DNA of 64,000 bases from Flavobacteriales bacterium. GTDB taxonomy: Bacteria > Bacteroidota > Bacteroidia > CAIKAF01. The translations under genes and the position numbers were made by a program. This document shows, in pieces, positions 57,229 to 64,000 of this stretch (positions are counted from its first letter, which is position 1; the number at the start of each line of letters is the position of its first letter). Below the pieces are notes generated by a model, which had not been told where the DNA came from, searched no databases, and was given only the letters and a program-made list of their open reading frames with translations. Location of the stretch: NCBI GenBank assembly GCA_026418175.1, contig JAOABX010000010.1:1-64000 (forward strand), read 5' to 3'.

Positions 57229-57900
57229 TTACCATTCAGCTACAAGAGAGTTGGCATTGGCTCCTAAATCTAAAAGTAATGTGCTTATCTGTTTAACAAA
57301 ATTCTCTGGGCCGCAAACATAAAAGTGCTGGCTAAAATCTACCACATGTTCTATGAGATAATTACGGTCTATTCGTTTACTTAAAAAACCAATCACCTGC
57401 TCACGGGTAATTAGATTGAAATAATCATTATTCAGCATTTTTTTTAATTCATCGTGCAAAATAATTTCATCGGCTGTTCGAGTAGAGTAAATCAACCGGC
57501 AATTTTTAATGTCACCCTTTTGAAATAAATCACGGAAAATAGCTACAAATGGAGTGATTCCTGATCCTCCTGCAATAAATACACCCGGCCCTTTGTATTC
57601 AATGGCTCCGAATGGATTATTCAAAATAAGTTCAGCACCAGCCTGAAGTTTTCCCAGCATTGCAGTTACTCCTTTACGTTCCGGATAGATTTTGATAAGA
57701 AATTCCAAATAATCCCATCGGTTTAATCCGGTAAATGTAAATGGCCTGAACTGATCTTTCCACTCTGGCAAATTTATTGCAATTTCAGTGGCCTGGCCTG
57801 GAATAAAGGTATATCCCGGAGGTTTTTCAACTGCAAATCTTTTTACATGATGATTGATAAATTGAGTTTCAAGTATTTTAGCAATAAAAGCACTCATCAT
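57229..57900 (-). CDS. FAD-binding oxidoreductase (ferredoxin-reductase-like)
   Basis: 223 residues without a 2Fe-2S domain: a FAD-binding beta-barrel with RPFTFTGLNRWD, a NAD(P) site with GPGVFIAGGSGITPFVAIFR, and YVCGPENFV. It resembles flavodoxin/ferredoxin-NAD(P)H reductases that supply electrons to partner oxygenases. The neighbouring fatty acid hydroxylase is a possible partner, but they are convergent with a 9-bp gap, so this is inference. Start chosen at the first of two adjacent ATGs. Confidence 0.85.
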   Translation of the reverse strand: MMSAFIAKILETQFINHHVKRFAVEKPPGYTFIPGQATEIAINLPEWKDQFRPFTFTGLNRWDYLEFLIKIYPERKGVTAMLGKLQAGAELILNNPFGAIEYKGPGVFIAGGSGITPFVAIFRDLFQKGDIKNCRLIYSTRTADEIILHDELKKMLNNDYFNLITREQVIGFLSKRIDRNYLIEHVVDFSQHFYVCGPENFVKQISTLLLDLGANANSLVAEW

Positions 57901-57904
57901 TCAT

Positions 57905-59041
57905 TTATTTTTGTGTGGCAAGATAAATTATTAAAGCAACTAAGGCCAATATAATAAAGACTAAAAACGCAATCTTCCATCCACTGTATGGGCGCTCACC
58001 TTGCACCTCGCCTGTACGGCCGTTTACTAAAAACTGATAAATTTTTCCTTTGTAACGGAATGCACTGAGGTAAATGGGAAGCAATATATGTTTAAATGTA
58101 ATATTGTTGTGTTGAGTATTAAGAGTGATAATTCGTTGCTCATCACCACCAATTTTTTGTTTTATCAGGAGGCGTAATTGGGCTTCCATTTTAGCCTTTG
58201 CATTTTCAAAACCATGCTTCAATTCAATCTGGTATTTTTCAGTGATAAAACCACCTAAATAGCTTTCATTAAAAGCAGTAAGATTATTTAAGTCCCATGG
58301 TTCTAAATTTTCAGCATATTTCCAAGGCAATGATTTTGAAGCAATTACCAAAACATCATCAAATGCATGATTTAGATTGCCACTTACGGTGTACCACCTT
58401 GTTCTTCTTTCTCGCCGTGTTTTTGACACGGTTTTTCCATTTTCAGTGGTAGTGTAAGGTACATCTACATAATAATATTCGCCACGTTGTCCAATGTATG
58501 TACTGCTTGTATTTGAATCAAACGTCCAATATGGTATATATAAACCATTGAAGCGGTCGGTATCCAAAGTGGCTTTTTTTAGGTCATTAGGCGCTAACCA
58601 TAAACTTTTTACCCATGCTTTGAATTTATTTTTTGCTTCTTCTTTATTGATTTTAAACGGCAAAATAGCCTTTGGTTGAATTACTGATTCGCTGTGGGCA
58701 TCCTTTATCACCAAAGGTGTTAAACAATATGGACAATGATGCGATTGGATATGTGGATCAATTGTAGTATTGGCACCACAGTTTTTACAACTTACAACAC
58801 TGATAGACATTTTTAGTGATGTAGCCTCTTCTTTATTGATATATTCATAAAAGTCATTTTCATTTACAGGCTCTCCAATATCCGGAATTTCATTTTCTGC
58901 TCCACAATAATCACAATGCAGGTGTTTGGTACCTGGTTTGTATTTTAAGTCAGCTCCACAGGAAACACAAGCAAAAGAATTTACAATTTCCTTGTTGGGA
59001 CCTGAAAATTCCAGTTCTGTTTTAGATTTATTTTCTTCCAT
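57905..59041 (-). CDS. double zinc-ribbon membrane protein (YdjG-like)
   Basis: 378 residues. Two zinc ribbons at the N-terminus: CVSCGAD...HCDYCGAE (~25-48) and CKNCGAN...HCPYCLTP (~85-106). Then a conserved ~240-residue domain (ILPFKINKEEAKNKFKAWVK, PYWTFDSNTSSTYIGQRGEY, RRTRWYTVSGNLNHAFDDVL, GFENAKAKMEAQLR) and a C-terminal membrane helix (WKIAFLVFIILALVALIIYL). Ribbon-then-TM proteins of this kind pair with SPFH proteins, as in the B. subtilis ydjGHI system. Here the SPFH-GYF gene lies directly upstream. Role: membrane-associated scaffold, inferred. Confidence 0.75.
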   Translation of the reverse strand: MEENKSKTELEFSGPNKEIVNSFACVSCGADLKYKPGTKHLHCDYCGAENEIPDIGEPVNENDFYEYINKEEATSLKMSISVVSCKNCGANTTIDPHIQSHHCPYCLTPLVIKDAHSESVIQPKAILPFKINKEEAKNKFKAWVKSLWLAPNDLKKATLDTDRFNGLYIPYWTFDSNTSSTYIGQRGEYYYVDVPYTTTENGKTVSKTRRERRTRWYTVSGNLNHAFDDVLVIASKSLPWKYAENLEPWDLNNLTAFNESYLGGFITEKYQIELKHGFENAKAKMEAQLRLLIKQKIGGDEQRIITLNTQHNNITFKHILLPIYLSAFRYKGKIYQFLVNGRTGEVQGERPYSGWKIAFLVFIILALVALIIYLATQK

Positions 59042-59055
59042 TATTGCTAGATTAA

Positions 59056-59086
59056 AAAAGGAAGGGTGAATCTTTTATTCACCCTT
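59056..59086 (-). terminator. hairpin with partial T-tract between the SPFH and zinc-ribbon genes
   Basis: AAGGGTGAA/TTCACCCTT (59062-59070 with 59078-59086) with a 7-base loop. Read leftward it is followed by CCTTTTTT. It lies between two genes of the same operon and so may reduce, rather than stop, transcription into the zinc-ribbon gene. Confidence 0.6.
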
Positions 59087-59099
59087 TTCATTGATTTCA

Positions 59100-60194
59100 T
59101 TATGGTATGGGTGGAGGTGGGGGAGGTGGCACTTGAGAAAATACTGCACTCAGCTCAGCCACGCTTGATGCGGCAGCCCAATTAGGCATGCCGGCTTTCC
59201 AAACCAACGAGTCAGGATTAAATTTACCTTGCAAGGCCATTTGAGTAAGTTGTTCAATGGTATAAGGCCCAGTTTGCTGACCATTAACAGCTACAAAGAA
59301 TTGAATAATAGGTGGAGGAGTGCCGGCATTCATTTGATTTACCATGCCTCCCATCATTCCACTCATCATGTGCCCCATGCCCATGCCTACTCCCATACCA
59401 ACCCCTGCACCACCTAATCCTTCATTGCCGGCCGCTGTCTCAATTGATTTGGCCATTTTAAGCTGTGCCAATTTAGCAGCATCTACTTTTCCCAAACGGC
59501 TGTATTCAAATATTTCTTTTTTGAGCTCTTCGGGCATGGAAGCATTTTCGATATTGAAATCAGTGAGGGTAATTCCATATTCGCTAAATTTCTCATTGAG
59601 CTTTTCCTGGCTGAGTTTACTCAATTCATCGATATTGTTTACAAAATAATCAATAGGAATTCCACTTTTGCCAAAGCTTTGAGAAAATGTGCTAACAATG
59701 AGTGAACGTAATTGGCCATTTATTTCCTCGGTAGTAAAACGTTGATCTGTTCCAGCAATTTCACGGAGGAATTTAGCCGCATCTGTAACCCGAAAACCAT
59801 AATTACCAAAGGCACGAATTTCAATCATTCCAAACCTTTCATCAGGAACAGTAAATGGATTCTTAGTTCCCCATTTTTGATCAGTAAATCGTTTAGTGCT
59901 TACAAAAAATACATCTACCTTGAATGGGCTGTTAAATCCATACTTCCACCCTTTTAAAGTAGAAAGGATGGGCATGTTTTCGGTTGTAAGGGTGTACATG
60001 CCGGGCTGATAAACATCAGCAATTTGCCCTTCATTCACAAATACAGCTACCTGCGAATCACGAACCGTTAATTTAGCGCCATTCTTAATTTCATTTTGAT
60101 AGCGTGGGAATTTATAAACTACCGTGTCATTGGTATCATCTACCCATTCGATAATGTCAATAAATTCATTTCGAAGTTTGTTCCACAAAGACAT
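59100..60194 (-). CDS. SPFH domain protein with C-terminal GYF_2 domain (YdjI-like)
   Basis: 364 residues. An SPFH/virion-core-like domain fills the first ~240: VYKFPRYQNEIKNGAKLTVR, VFVNEGQIADVYQPGMYTLT, GMIEIRAFGNYGFRVTDAAK, SFGKSGIPIDYFVNNI, GITLTDFNIENASMPEELKK. A Gly/Met-rich linker follows (GVGMGVGMGMGHMMSGMMGG), then a GYF_2/DUF4339 domain (VNGQQTGPYTIEQLTQMALQ, WKAGMPNWAAASSV) and a poly-Pro end. SPFH proteins organise membranes; GYF domains bind Pro-rich partners. It is the first gene of the pair with the zinc-ribbon protein. Confidence 0.85.
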   Translation of the reverse strand: MSLWNKLRNEFIDIIEWVDDTNDTVVYKFPRYQNEIKNGAKLTVRDSQVAVFVNEGQIADVYQPGMYTLTTENMPILSTLKGWKYGFNSPFKVDVFFVSTKRFTDQKWGTKNPFTVPDERFGMIEIRAFGNYGFRVTDAAKFLREIAGTDQRFTTEEINGQLRSLIVSTFSQSFGKSGIPIDYFVNNIDELSKLSQEKLNEKFSEYGITLTDFNIENASMPEELKKEIFEYSRLGKVDAAKLAQLKMAKSIETAAGNEGLGGAGVGMGVGMGMGHMMSGMMGGMVNQMNAGTPPPIIQFFVAVNGQQTGPYTIEQLTQMALQGKFNPDSLVWKAGMPNWAAASSVAELSAVFSQVPPPPPPPIP

Positions 60195-60268
60195 AACTAA
60201 ATATTTTGGTTGTTTTAGAAATGATAAATCTAATCAGATTTTGCATTTATAAGCATATTATTTTAAAA

Positions 60269-60294
60269 AAAAAGCTGTCCAAGATGGGACAGCT
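60269..60294 (-). terminator. terminator after the small Cys-rich lipoprotein gene
   Basis: The stem AGCTGTCC/GGACAGCT (60273-60280 with 60287-60294) with a 6-base loop. Read leftward it runs into a tract of eight to nine T. Confidence 0.9.
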
Positions 60295-60319
60295 ATCACT
60301 TTATAAATTCATTAAGGAA

Positions 60320-60553
60320 TTAATTGCAAGTAAATCCTGATGCTTCCAAAGCATCAATAATTTCCTGCTGAGTACCATTATAACTTGTATCAGCCACACA
60401 AGTTCCAGCATAACAATATTCCAAAGTTCCATCTCCACAAACACGATAAGAACCTGGAAGTTGAGAATAAGTACATTCTTTACAATTTTTACATGAGGTA
60501 AACATAGTAGCAACCCCAAACAAAATAACTGATGCAATGATTAATTTTTTCAT
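60320..60553 (-). CDS. small cysteine-rich lipoprotein, unknown
   Basis: 77 residues: a lipoprotein signal ending MFTSC (Cys 21 lipidated), then a 56-residue part with six further Cys (CKNCKECTYSQ, YRVCGDGTLEYCYAGTC, and a final FTCN). The spacing suggests disulfides in a compact knot-like fold. I recognise no family. An overlapping frame (60301-60537) encodes a low-complexity hydrophobic chain and is rejected. It has its own promoter (TACATTTG at 60580-60587, GTTG 19 bp upstream) and terminator. Confidence 0.7.
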   Translation of the reverse strand: MKKLIIASVILFGVATMFTSCKNCKECTYSQLPGSYRVCGDGTLEYCYAGTCVADTSYNGTQQEIIDALEASGFTCN

Positions 60554-60579
60554 TATTAATTGGTTTTTTATTAGTTAAA

Positions 60580-60587
60580 CAAATGTA
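60580..60587 (-). promoter_or_regulatory. -7 promoter box of the Cys-rich lipoprotein gene
   Basis: Read leftward, TACATTTG fits TAnnTTTG. GTTG lies 19 bp upstream (60607-60610), one base off the -33 consensus. The ATG is 26 nt further on. Confidence 0.65.
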
Positions 60588-60655
60588 ATCATATTTATTA
60601 AAACAACAACGAAAGAAACTATTTTTAATTCTATGATAAGTTAATTTGTTTGAGA

Positions 60656-60663
60656 TATTTTTG
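60656..60663 (+). promoter_or_regulatory. -7 promoter box of the nitroreductase-ccm operon
   Basis: TATTTTTG fits TAnnTTTG, 30 nt before the ATG at 60694. No clear TTTG is seen at -33. Confidence 0.55.
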
Positions 60664-60693
60664 TTGACGTTAAAAAGCTATGAAATAATAATT

Positions 60694-61278
60694 ATGAAAT
60701 ATAATCTTACAGAAATAATTTCCCTCATCAAAGATCGCCGAACCATTTATCCTGAGCAATATAAGTCACGCAAAGTTCACAAGGAACAAGTAGAATTGAT
60801 GTTAGATGCAGCTAACTGGGCACCTACACATGGTATGACAGAACCATGGCGGTTTAAGGTTTTTTCTGGGAACAAACTCCGTGAATTGATGCAAATAATG
60901 GCAGATATTTACCGGGATACAACACCTCCTGAACAATTTATGGATAGTAAGTATCATCGCTTTGCAGAAAGAGCGGAAAAAACCTCTTACGTTATTGCTG
61001 TTTGTATGAAACGACAGGAGTCTGAGCGTATTCCTGAAATTGAAGAAGTGATGGCTGTTGCCTGTGCGGTGCAAAATTTAATGCTAACGGCTACCGCATA
61101 TGGTATTGGTACATTTTGGTCCACTGGGGGAGGTGTTTATTCCAAACGATTACATGATTATTTAAATTTAGGTCATAAAGACAAGTGCCTGGGATTAATT
61201 TATATTGGTTATCCCCAAGGAGAGTGGCCAACAGGAAAAAGAGGAATAATTTACAATAAAGTGGAATGGTACGAATAA
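60694..61278 (+). CDS. nitroreductase family protein
   Basis: 194 residues from ATG 60694; the longer frame contains the promoter box. FMN-binding nitroreductase fold: IKDRRTIYPEQYKSRKVHKE, LDAANWAPTHGMTEPWRFKV, SYVIAVCMKRQESERIPEIE, VAVACAVQNLMLTATAYGIG, WSTGGGV, GLIYIGYPQGEWPTGKRG. It reduces quinones, nitro-compounds or similar with NAD(P)H. The stop overlaps the ccmB start by 13 bp, so it is co-transcribed with the cytochrome c maturation genes. Confidence 0.9.
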   Translation: MKYNLTEIISLIKDRRTIYPEQYKSRKVHKEQVELMLDAANWAPTHGMTEPWRFKVFSGNKLRELMQIMADIYRDTTPPEQFMDSKYHRFAERAEKTSYVIAVCMKRQESERIPEIEEVMAVACAVQNLMLTATAYGIGTFWSTGGGVYSKRLHDYLNLGHKDKCLGLIYIGYPQGEWPTGKRGIIYNKVEWYE

Positions 61279-61931
61279 TATCACAAATCAATACCTTGCT
61301 TTGGAAAGAATTTGTCCTTGAGTTCCGTAATAAAAATGCACTGAATGGTATAGTATTATATGTTTTTTCAACCGTTTTCATAGTTTATCAGTCTTTTCGC
61401 GTTGTACCAGAAGTGCCGGTATGGAATGCCTTATTATGGATAATTATTCTTTTTTCATCCGTAAATGCTGTAAATAAAACATTTCAAAACGACGGAATGG
61501 GAAGACAGTACTACCTGTATTTGTTGGCTGATCCGAAAGCTGTTATTCTTTCTAAAATTATATATAATATCGTTTTATTATCCTTTTTATCATTGATTTC
61601 TGCTGCTTGTTATGGATTGGTATTGGGTAATCCAATTCAACAGTATGGTAATTTTATCTTTGTAATATTTATGGGTAGTATAGGTTTATCTTCGTTACTT
61701 ACAATGATTTCAGCTATTTCATCCAAATCAGGAAATGCACTAGGAATGGTTGCTGTGTTAGGATTTCCGTTAATTATTCCTTTGATAATAACTATCATAA
61801 AAGCATCAAAAGGGGTGGCGGATGGATTACCTTTTAATACCTATGCAAAATATTTACTTACCATGGCGGGTTTGGATATTTTGGTAATTGCCCTATCAGT
61901 GATTTTATTTCCCTACCTTTGGCGTGATTAA
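61266..61931 (+). CDS. ccmB: heme exporter protein CcmB
   Basis: 221 residues with six membrane helices: TLLWKEFVLEFRNKNALNGI (the N-terminal helix and basic face), LYLLADPKAVILSKIIYNIV, SLISAACYGLVLGNPIQQYG, SIGLSSLLTMISAISSKSGN and GFPLIIPLIITII. It is the membrane subunit of the CcmAB ABC transporter in cytochrome c maturation. CcmA, the ATPase, is not next to it. It overlaps the nitroreductase gene by 13 bp, and ccmC starts 13 bp after. Confidence 0.9.
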   Translation: MVRIISQINTLLWKEFVLEFRNKNALNGIVLYVFSTVFIVYQSFRVVPEVPVWNALLWIIILFSSVNAVNKTFQNDGMGRQYYLYLLADPKAVILSKIIYNIVLLSFLSLISAACYGLVLGNPIQQYGNFIFVIFMGSIGLSSLLTMISAISSKSGNALGMVAVLGFPLIIPLIITIIKASKGVADGLPFNTYAKYLLTMAGLDILVIALSVILFPYLWRD

Positions 61932-61944
61932 TTTGTAGTTGAAC

Positions 61945-62607
61945 ATGAAAAAAAACTGGTGGAAATTACTTCCTGTATTATTGATGGTATATGCAATTCC
62001 CATGAGCTTTGCAGGCGAAGTATCAGTTCAAACCATCTTGCATGAAACTATTCGCAATTTGTATTTTCATGTTACTATGTGGTTCAGTATGTTCATCCTT
62101 TTTATTGTATCCATGGTAAATGCTATTATGTTTCTTCATACGGGTAATTTGATATTCGATGTCCGATCTGAAATGTATATTCGAACCAGCTTACTGTTTG
62201 GATTTATTGGAATTTTTACAGGGATGATATGGGCTAACTTTACTTGGGGTGCTCCTTGGGTAAACGATCCACAACTTAATGGAGCTGCAATTACCATATT
62301 AAGTTACTTAGCATACCTGATATTAAGAAGTTCATTGAATGATGTGCAAAAAAAGGCTCGTTTGGCTGCGGTGTACAATATATTTGCATTTACACTGATG
62401 TTTGTTTTGATTGGTATCATGCCTCGTATTAATGATTCATTGCATCCCGGTAAAGGTGGTAATCCGGGATTTGGAAGTTATGATTTGGCACCTGCAATGC
62501 GTCCGGTTTTTTATATATCTATATTGGCGTGGACTTTGGTAGGTGTTTGGATAGCCCAGATTCAAATAAAAATTAAATCCATCAGTCAAAAAATTAAGTC
62601 TGCATAG
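61945..62607 (+). CDS. cytochrome c biogenesis protein CcmC/CcsA family
   Basis: 220 residues from ATG 61945 (a TTG two codons earlier is not needed), six membrane helices. Family marks: HVTMWFSMFILFIVSMVNAI, GFIGIFTGMIWANFTWGAPW, LRSSLNDVQKKARLAAVYNI and the heme-His in LHPGKGGN-type loop (NDSLHPGKG). The tryptophan-rich motif reads WANFTWGAPWVNDP instead of the WGTWW-type form of E. coli CcmC. It carries heme to the periplasmic side. It is followed by the CcmD-like gene after 2 bp. Confidence 0.85.
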   Translation: MKKNWWKLLPVLLMVYAIPMSFAGEVSVQTILHETIRNLYFHVTMWFSMFILFIVSMVNAIMFLHTGNLIFDVRSEMYIRTSLLFGFIGIFTGMIWANFTWGAPWVNDPQLNGAAITILSYLAYLILRSSLNDVQKKARLAAVYNIFAFTLMFVLIGIMPRINDSLHPGKGGNPGFGSYDLAPAMRPVFYISILAWTLVGVWIAQIQIKIKSISQKIKSA

Positions 62608-62609
62608 AT

Positions 62610-63113
62610 ATGAAAACATCCATCGTTTTATTTTTAATTCTCTTTTCTGTATTCCCAGTATTATCTCAAGAACAAGATAGTATTCAAAATATATTAATTA
62701 ATAATAGCATAGTTCAAGTTGGCGATACGTTGATTAACCTCAATAAGCTAAATGGCGGTATTGTTCGTTATCAAATTTCAGAGGATGATTTGCAAACTCT
62801 AAAGAATAACGGATTAGAAATAAATGATCATGCTATGATTGTGGTGTCTGATCCTTCCATGATTTCAAATTTTTTAATGTTTGAAGTAAAAACGTTTGCA
62901 TCAGACCATGAATGGTATATTAATACTATAAAGTTAGAATCAACCTCAAAAGGTTTTTTAGTTTATATTTCATCCGATAAAATAGAAATGGCCACCGGTT
63001 GGCGAAAAGATGGAAAGATATATGTTGTAATTGCTGTTGTTGCTGTTTTATTTCTTGCAGTTATTGGTTATTTAATGTTGCTTGATCGTAAAATTGCACG
63101 ATTAAATAAATAA
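62610..63113 (+). CDS. CcmD-like protein with an N-terminal extension
   Basis: 167 residues. A signal peptide ends at PVLSQ. A ~115-residue periplasmic part follows (QISEDDLQTLKNNGLEINDH, MIVVSDPSMISNFLMFEVKT, WYINTIKLESTSKGFLVYIS). The end carries the CcmD-family signature: KDGKIYVVIAVVAVLFLAVI and LMLLDRKIARLNK, one membrane helix (~136-157). CcmD normally has 45-75 residues and stabilises CcmC with the heme chaperone. The extra domain is unusual and I do not recognise it. It starts 2 bp after ccmC, in the same operon. Confidence 0.8.
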   Translation: MKTSIVLFLILFSVFPVLSQEQDSIQNILINNSIVQVGDTLINLNKLNGGIVRYQISEDDLQTLKNNGLEINDHAMIVVSDPSMISNFLMFEVKTFASDHEWYINTIKLESTSKGFLVYISSDKIEMATGWRKDGKIYVVIAVVAVLFLAVIGYLMLLDRKIARLNK

Positions 63114-63130
63114 GTAGTATAAATGTAGTT

Positions 63131-63138
63131 TACTTTTG
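63131..63138 (+). promoter_or_regulatory. -7 promoter box of the esterase gene
   Basis: TACTTTTG fits TAnnTTTG, 45 nt before the ATG at 63184. No TTTG at -33 is visible. Confidence 0.5.
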
Positions 63139-63183
63139 CATTTTTGTTATCATAATGTTAACTTAGTGTAATAAAATTACATT

Positions 63184-64000
63184 ATGAAACACTTTTTTAC
63201 ACTTGTCCTATTAGTATCACTATCTTATGCATTAACAGCACAAAATATTACTGATTGTAGCAATAATCGTTATTTAGATGAAATTTTTTCAAATGTTACG
63301 GTAATTTCGGATATTCAATATGGATCCAATATTGGAGTAGATAATCAAACGGTAAATCTCCTTTTGGATGTTTACCAACCAACCGGCGATACAGAAACCA
63401 ATCGTCCGTTAATTTTGCTGGCACATGGCGGTAGCTTTATTAGTGGATCAAAAACATTGGATAATGCCATTGTTACATTATGCCAGCGTTTTGCAAAGAT
63501 GGGATATGTTACAGCCTCAATGAACTATCGCTTAGAAAATCCATTGAATGTATTGTTAAGTAGTGATAGGGAAAAAACTTTTTTGGAAATCGTATATCGG
63601 GCAGTACAAGATCAAAAAGCTGCCATTCGTTTTTTTAGAAAATCTGTAGCTGAAAATGGAAATCCGTATGGAATAAATCCAAATATTATCATCATCGGTG
63701 GAAGTTCTGCAGGCGGTGTATTATCTATTCATACAGCATATTTAGATGAACCCAGCGAAATACCATCAAAAATAGATACTGCAGCCTTGGGTAGTATGGA
63801 AGGGAACAGTGGTAACCCCGGATATTCCAGCATACCACAGGCTGTAATTAATCTTTGCGGTGCAATTGGTGATACATCCTGGATTAAACAGGGGAATCAA
63901 CCCATTGTAAGTGTTCATGGAAGCGAGGATGGCACTGTGCCTGCAAATGCTGATATAGCAACTCCTATGGGGTTACCGATTACATTAGTATATGGTAGTA
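63184..64000 (+). CDS. alpha/beta hydrolase/carboxylesterase, 3' end outside window
   Basis: 272 residues are present and the frame is still open at the window end. A signal peptide ends at LTAQ. Then VNLLLDVYQPTGD, LILLAHGGSFISGSKTLDNA (oxyanion HGG), MGYVTASMNYRLENPLN, AVQDQKAAIRFFRKSVAENG and NIIIIGGSSAGGVLSIHTAY with the nucleophile Ser in GSSAGG. The Asp is probably in SVHGSEDGTVP. It is a secreted esterase; whether it ends in a T9SS sorting domain cannot be seen. Own promoter. Confidence 0.85.
   Translation, partial: MKHFFTLVLLVSLSYALTAQNITDCSNNRYLDEIFSNVTVISDIQYGSNIGVDNQTVNLLLDVYQPTGDTETNRPLILLAHGGSFISGSKTLDNAIVTLCQRFAKMGYVTASMNYRLENPLNVLLSSDREKTFLEIVYRAVQDQKAAIRFFRKSVAENGNPYGINPNIIIIGGSSAGGVLSIHTAYLDEPSEIPSKIDTAALGSMEGNSGNPGYSSIPQAVINLCGAIGDTSWIKQGNQPIVSVHGSEDGTVPANADIATPMGLPITLVYGS

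Noticed and set aside
60301-60537. Alternative 78-residue frame over the small lipoprotein gene
   Set aside because: The frame has repetitive Val/Leu/Ile content and no signal or family match; the other frame has a clean lipobox and patterned Cys.

Overview
The window is a chromosomal stretch of an AT-rich member of the Bacteroidota. Evidence: several secreted proteins end in a type IX secretion (T9SS type A) C-terminal sorting domain; promoters fit the Bacteroidota form TTTG-N19-TAnnTTTG; the gene families and order are typical of the phylum (glutamate dehydrogenase-exbB-exbD-tonB-folC; MarR-fadB-fadA-fadE; DUF4834, DUF6787 and DUF4468 proteins; a TonB-dependent receptor; peptidase C25). The genes look closest to a Chitinophagales/Sphingobacteriales-like lineage, but the order cannot be fixed from this sequence alone. 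There is no rRNA operon, intact insertion sequence, prophage or CRISPR array. Coding density is high and most genes are housekeeping.

Layout. 1-5.8 kb: three T9SS-sorted proteins (one a zinc metalloprotease) around a leftward dienelactone hydrolase/old-yellow-enzyme/SDR operon. 5.8-7.5 kb: a tRNA-Val, then a low-density stretch with a DUF4468 protein flanked by decayed leftward coding remnants. 7.5-12 kb: the leftward glutamate dehydrogenase, ExbB, ExbD, TonB-like and FolC cluster. 12-17.6 kb: a large membrane protein, DnaK, a lipoprotein and a methyltransferase-like membrane protein. 17.6-25.5 kb: PanB, a Lon-N domain protein, an M61 peptidase, ribosomal protein L34, an alpha/beta hydrolase, CarB and DUF4834. 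25.6-31.2 kb: Thermus-type isocitrate dehydrogenase, a decayed LysR gene, a TolB-like lipoprotein, DUF6787 and GyrB. 31.2-45.2 kb: surface proteins, MnmE, a C25 protease, RNA methyltransferases, a rhomboid protease, a TonB-dependent receptor with a metal-repressor-like operator, an outer-membrane barrel and DUF3089. 45.4-51.4 kb: a MarR-controlled beta-oxidation operon. 51.4-60.6 kb: TatA, PPK2, a glycine-rich surface protein, HolA, EVE, a fatty-acid hydroxylase, a flavin reductase and a zinc-ribbon/SPFH-GYF membrane pair. 60.6-64 kb: nitroreductase, CcmB/CcmC/CcmD-like cytochrome c maturation genes and a truncated esterase.

How the genes work together. ExbB-ExbD-TonB would energise outer-membrane uptake such as through the receptor at 40.9-43.1 kb. 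The beta-oxidation operon carries its own MarR regulator, with a perfect 12-bp palindrome in its promoter. CcmB, CcmC and a long CcmD-like protein form part of a heme delivery system whose remaining genes are not adjacent.

Most interesting: three unrelated genes (TonB receptor, MarR regulator, HolA) have the -7 box exactly 4 nt before the start codon, which predicts leaderless mRNAs; two of the three also have a palindromic operator between -33 and -7. Other leads are the DtxR/MntR-like operator at the receptor, the PspA-less zinc-ribbon plus SPFH-GYF pair, the dnaK terminator that abuts the next start codon, and a recognisable LysR pseudogene. I found no clearly new defence or mobile system.
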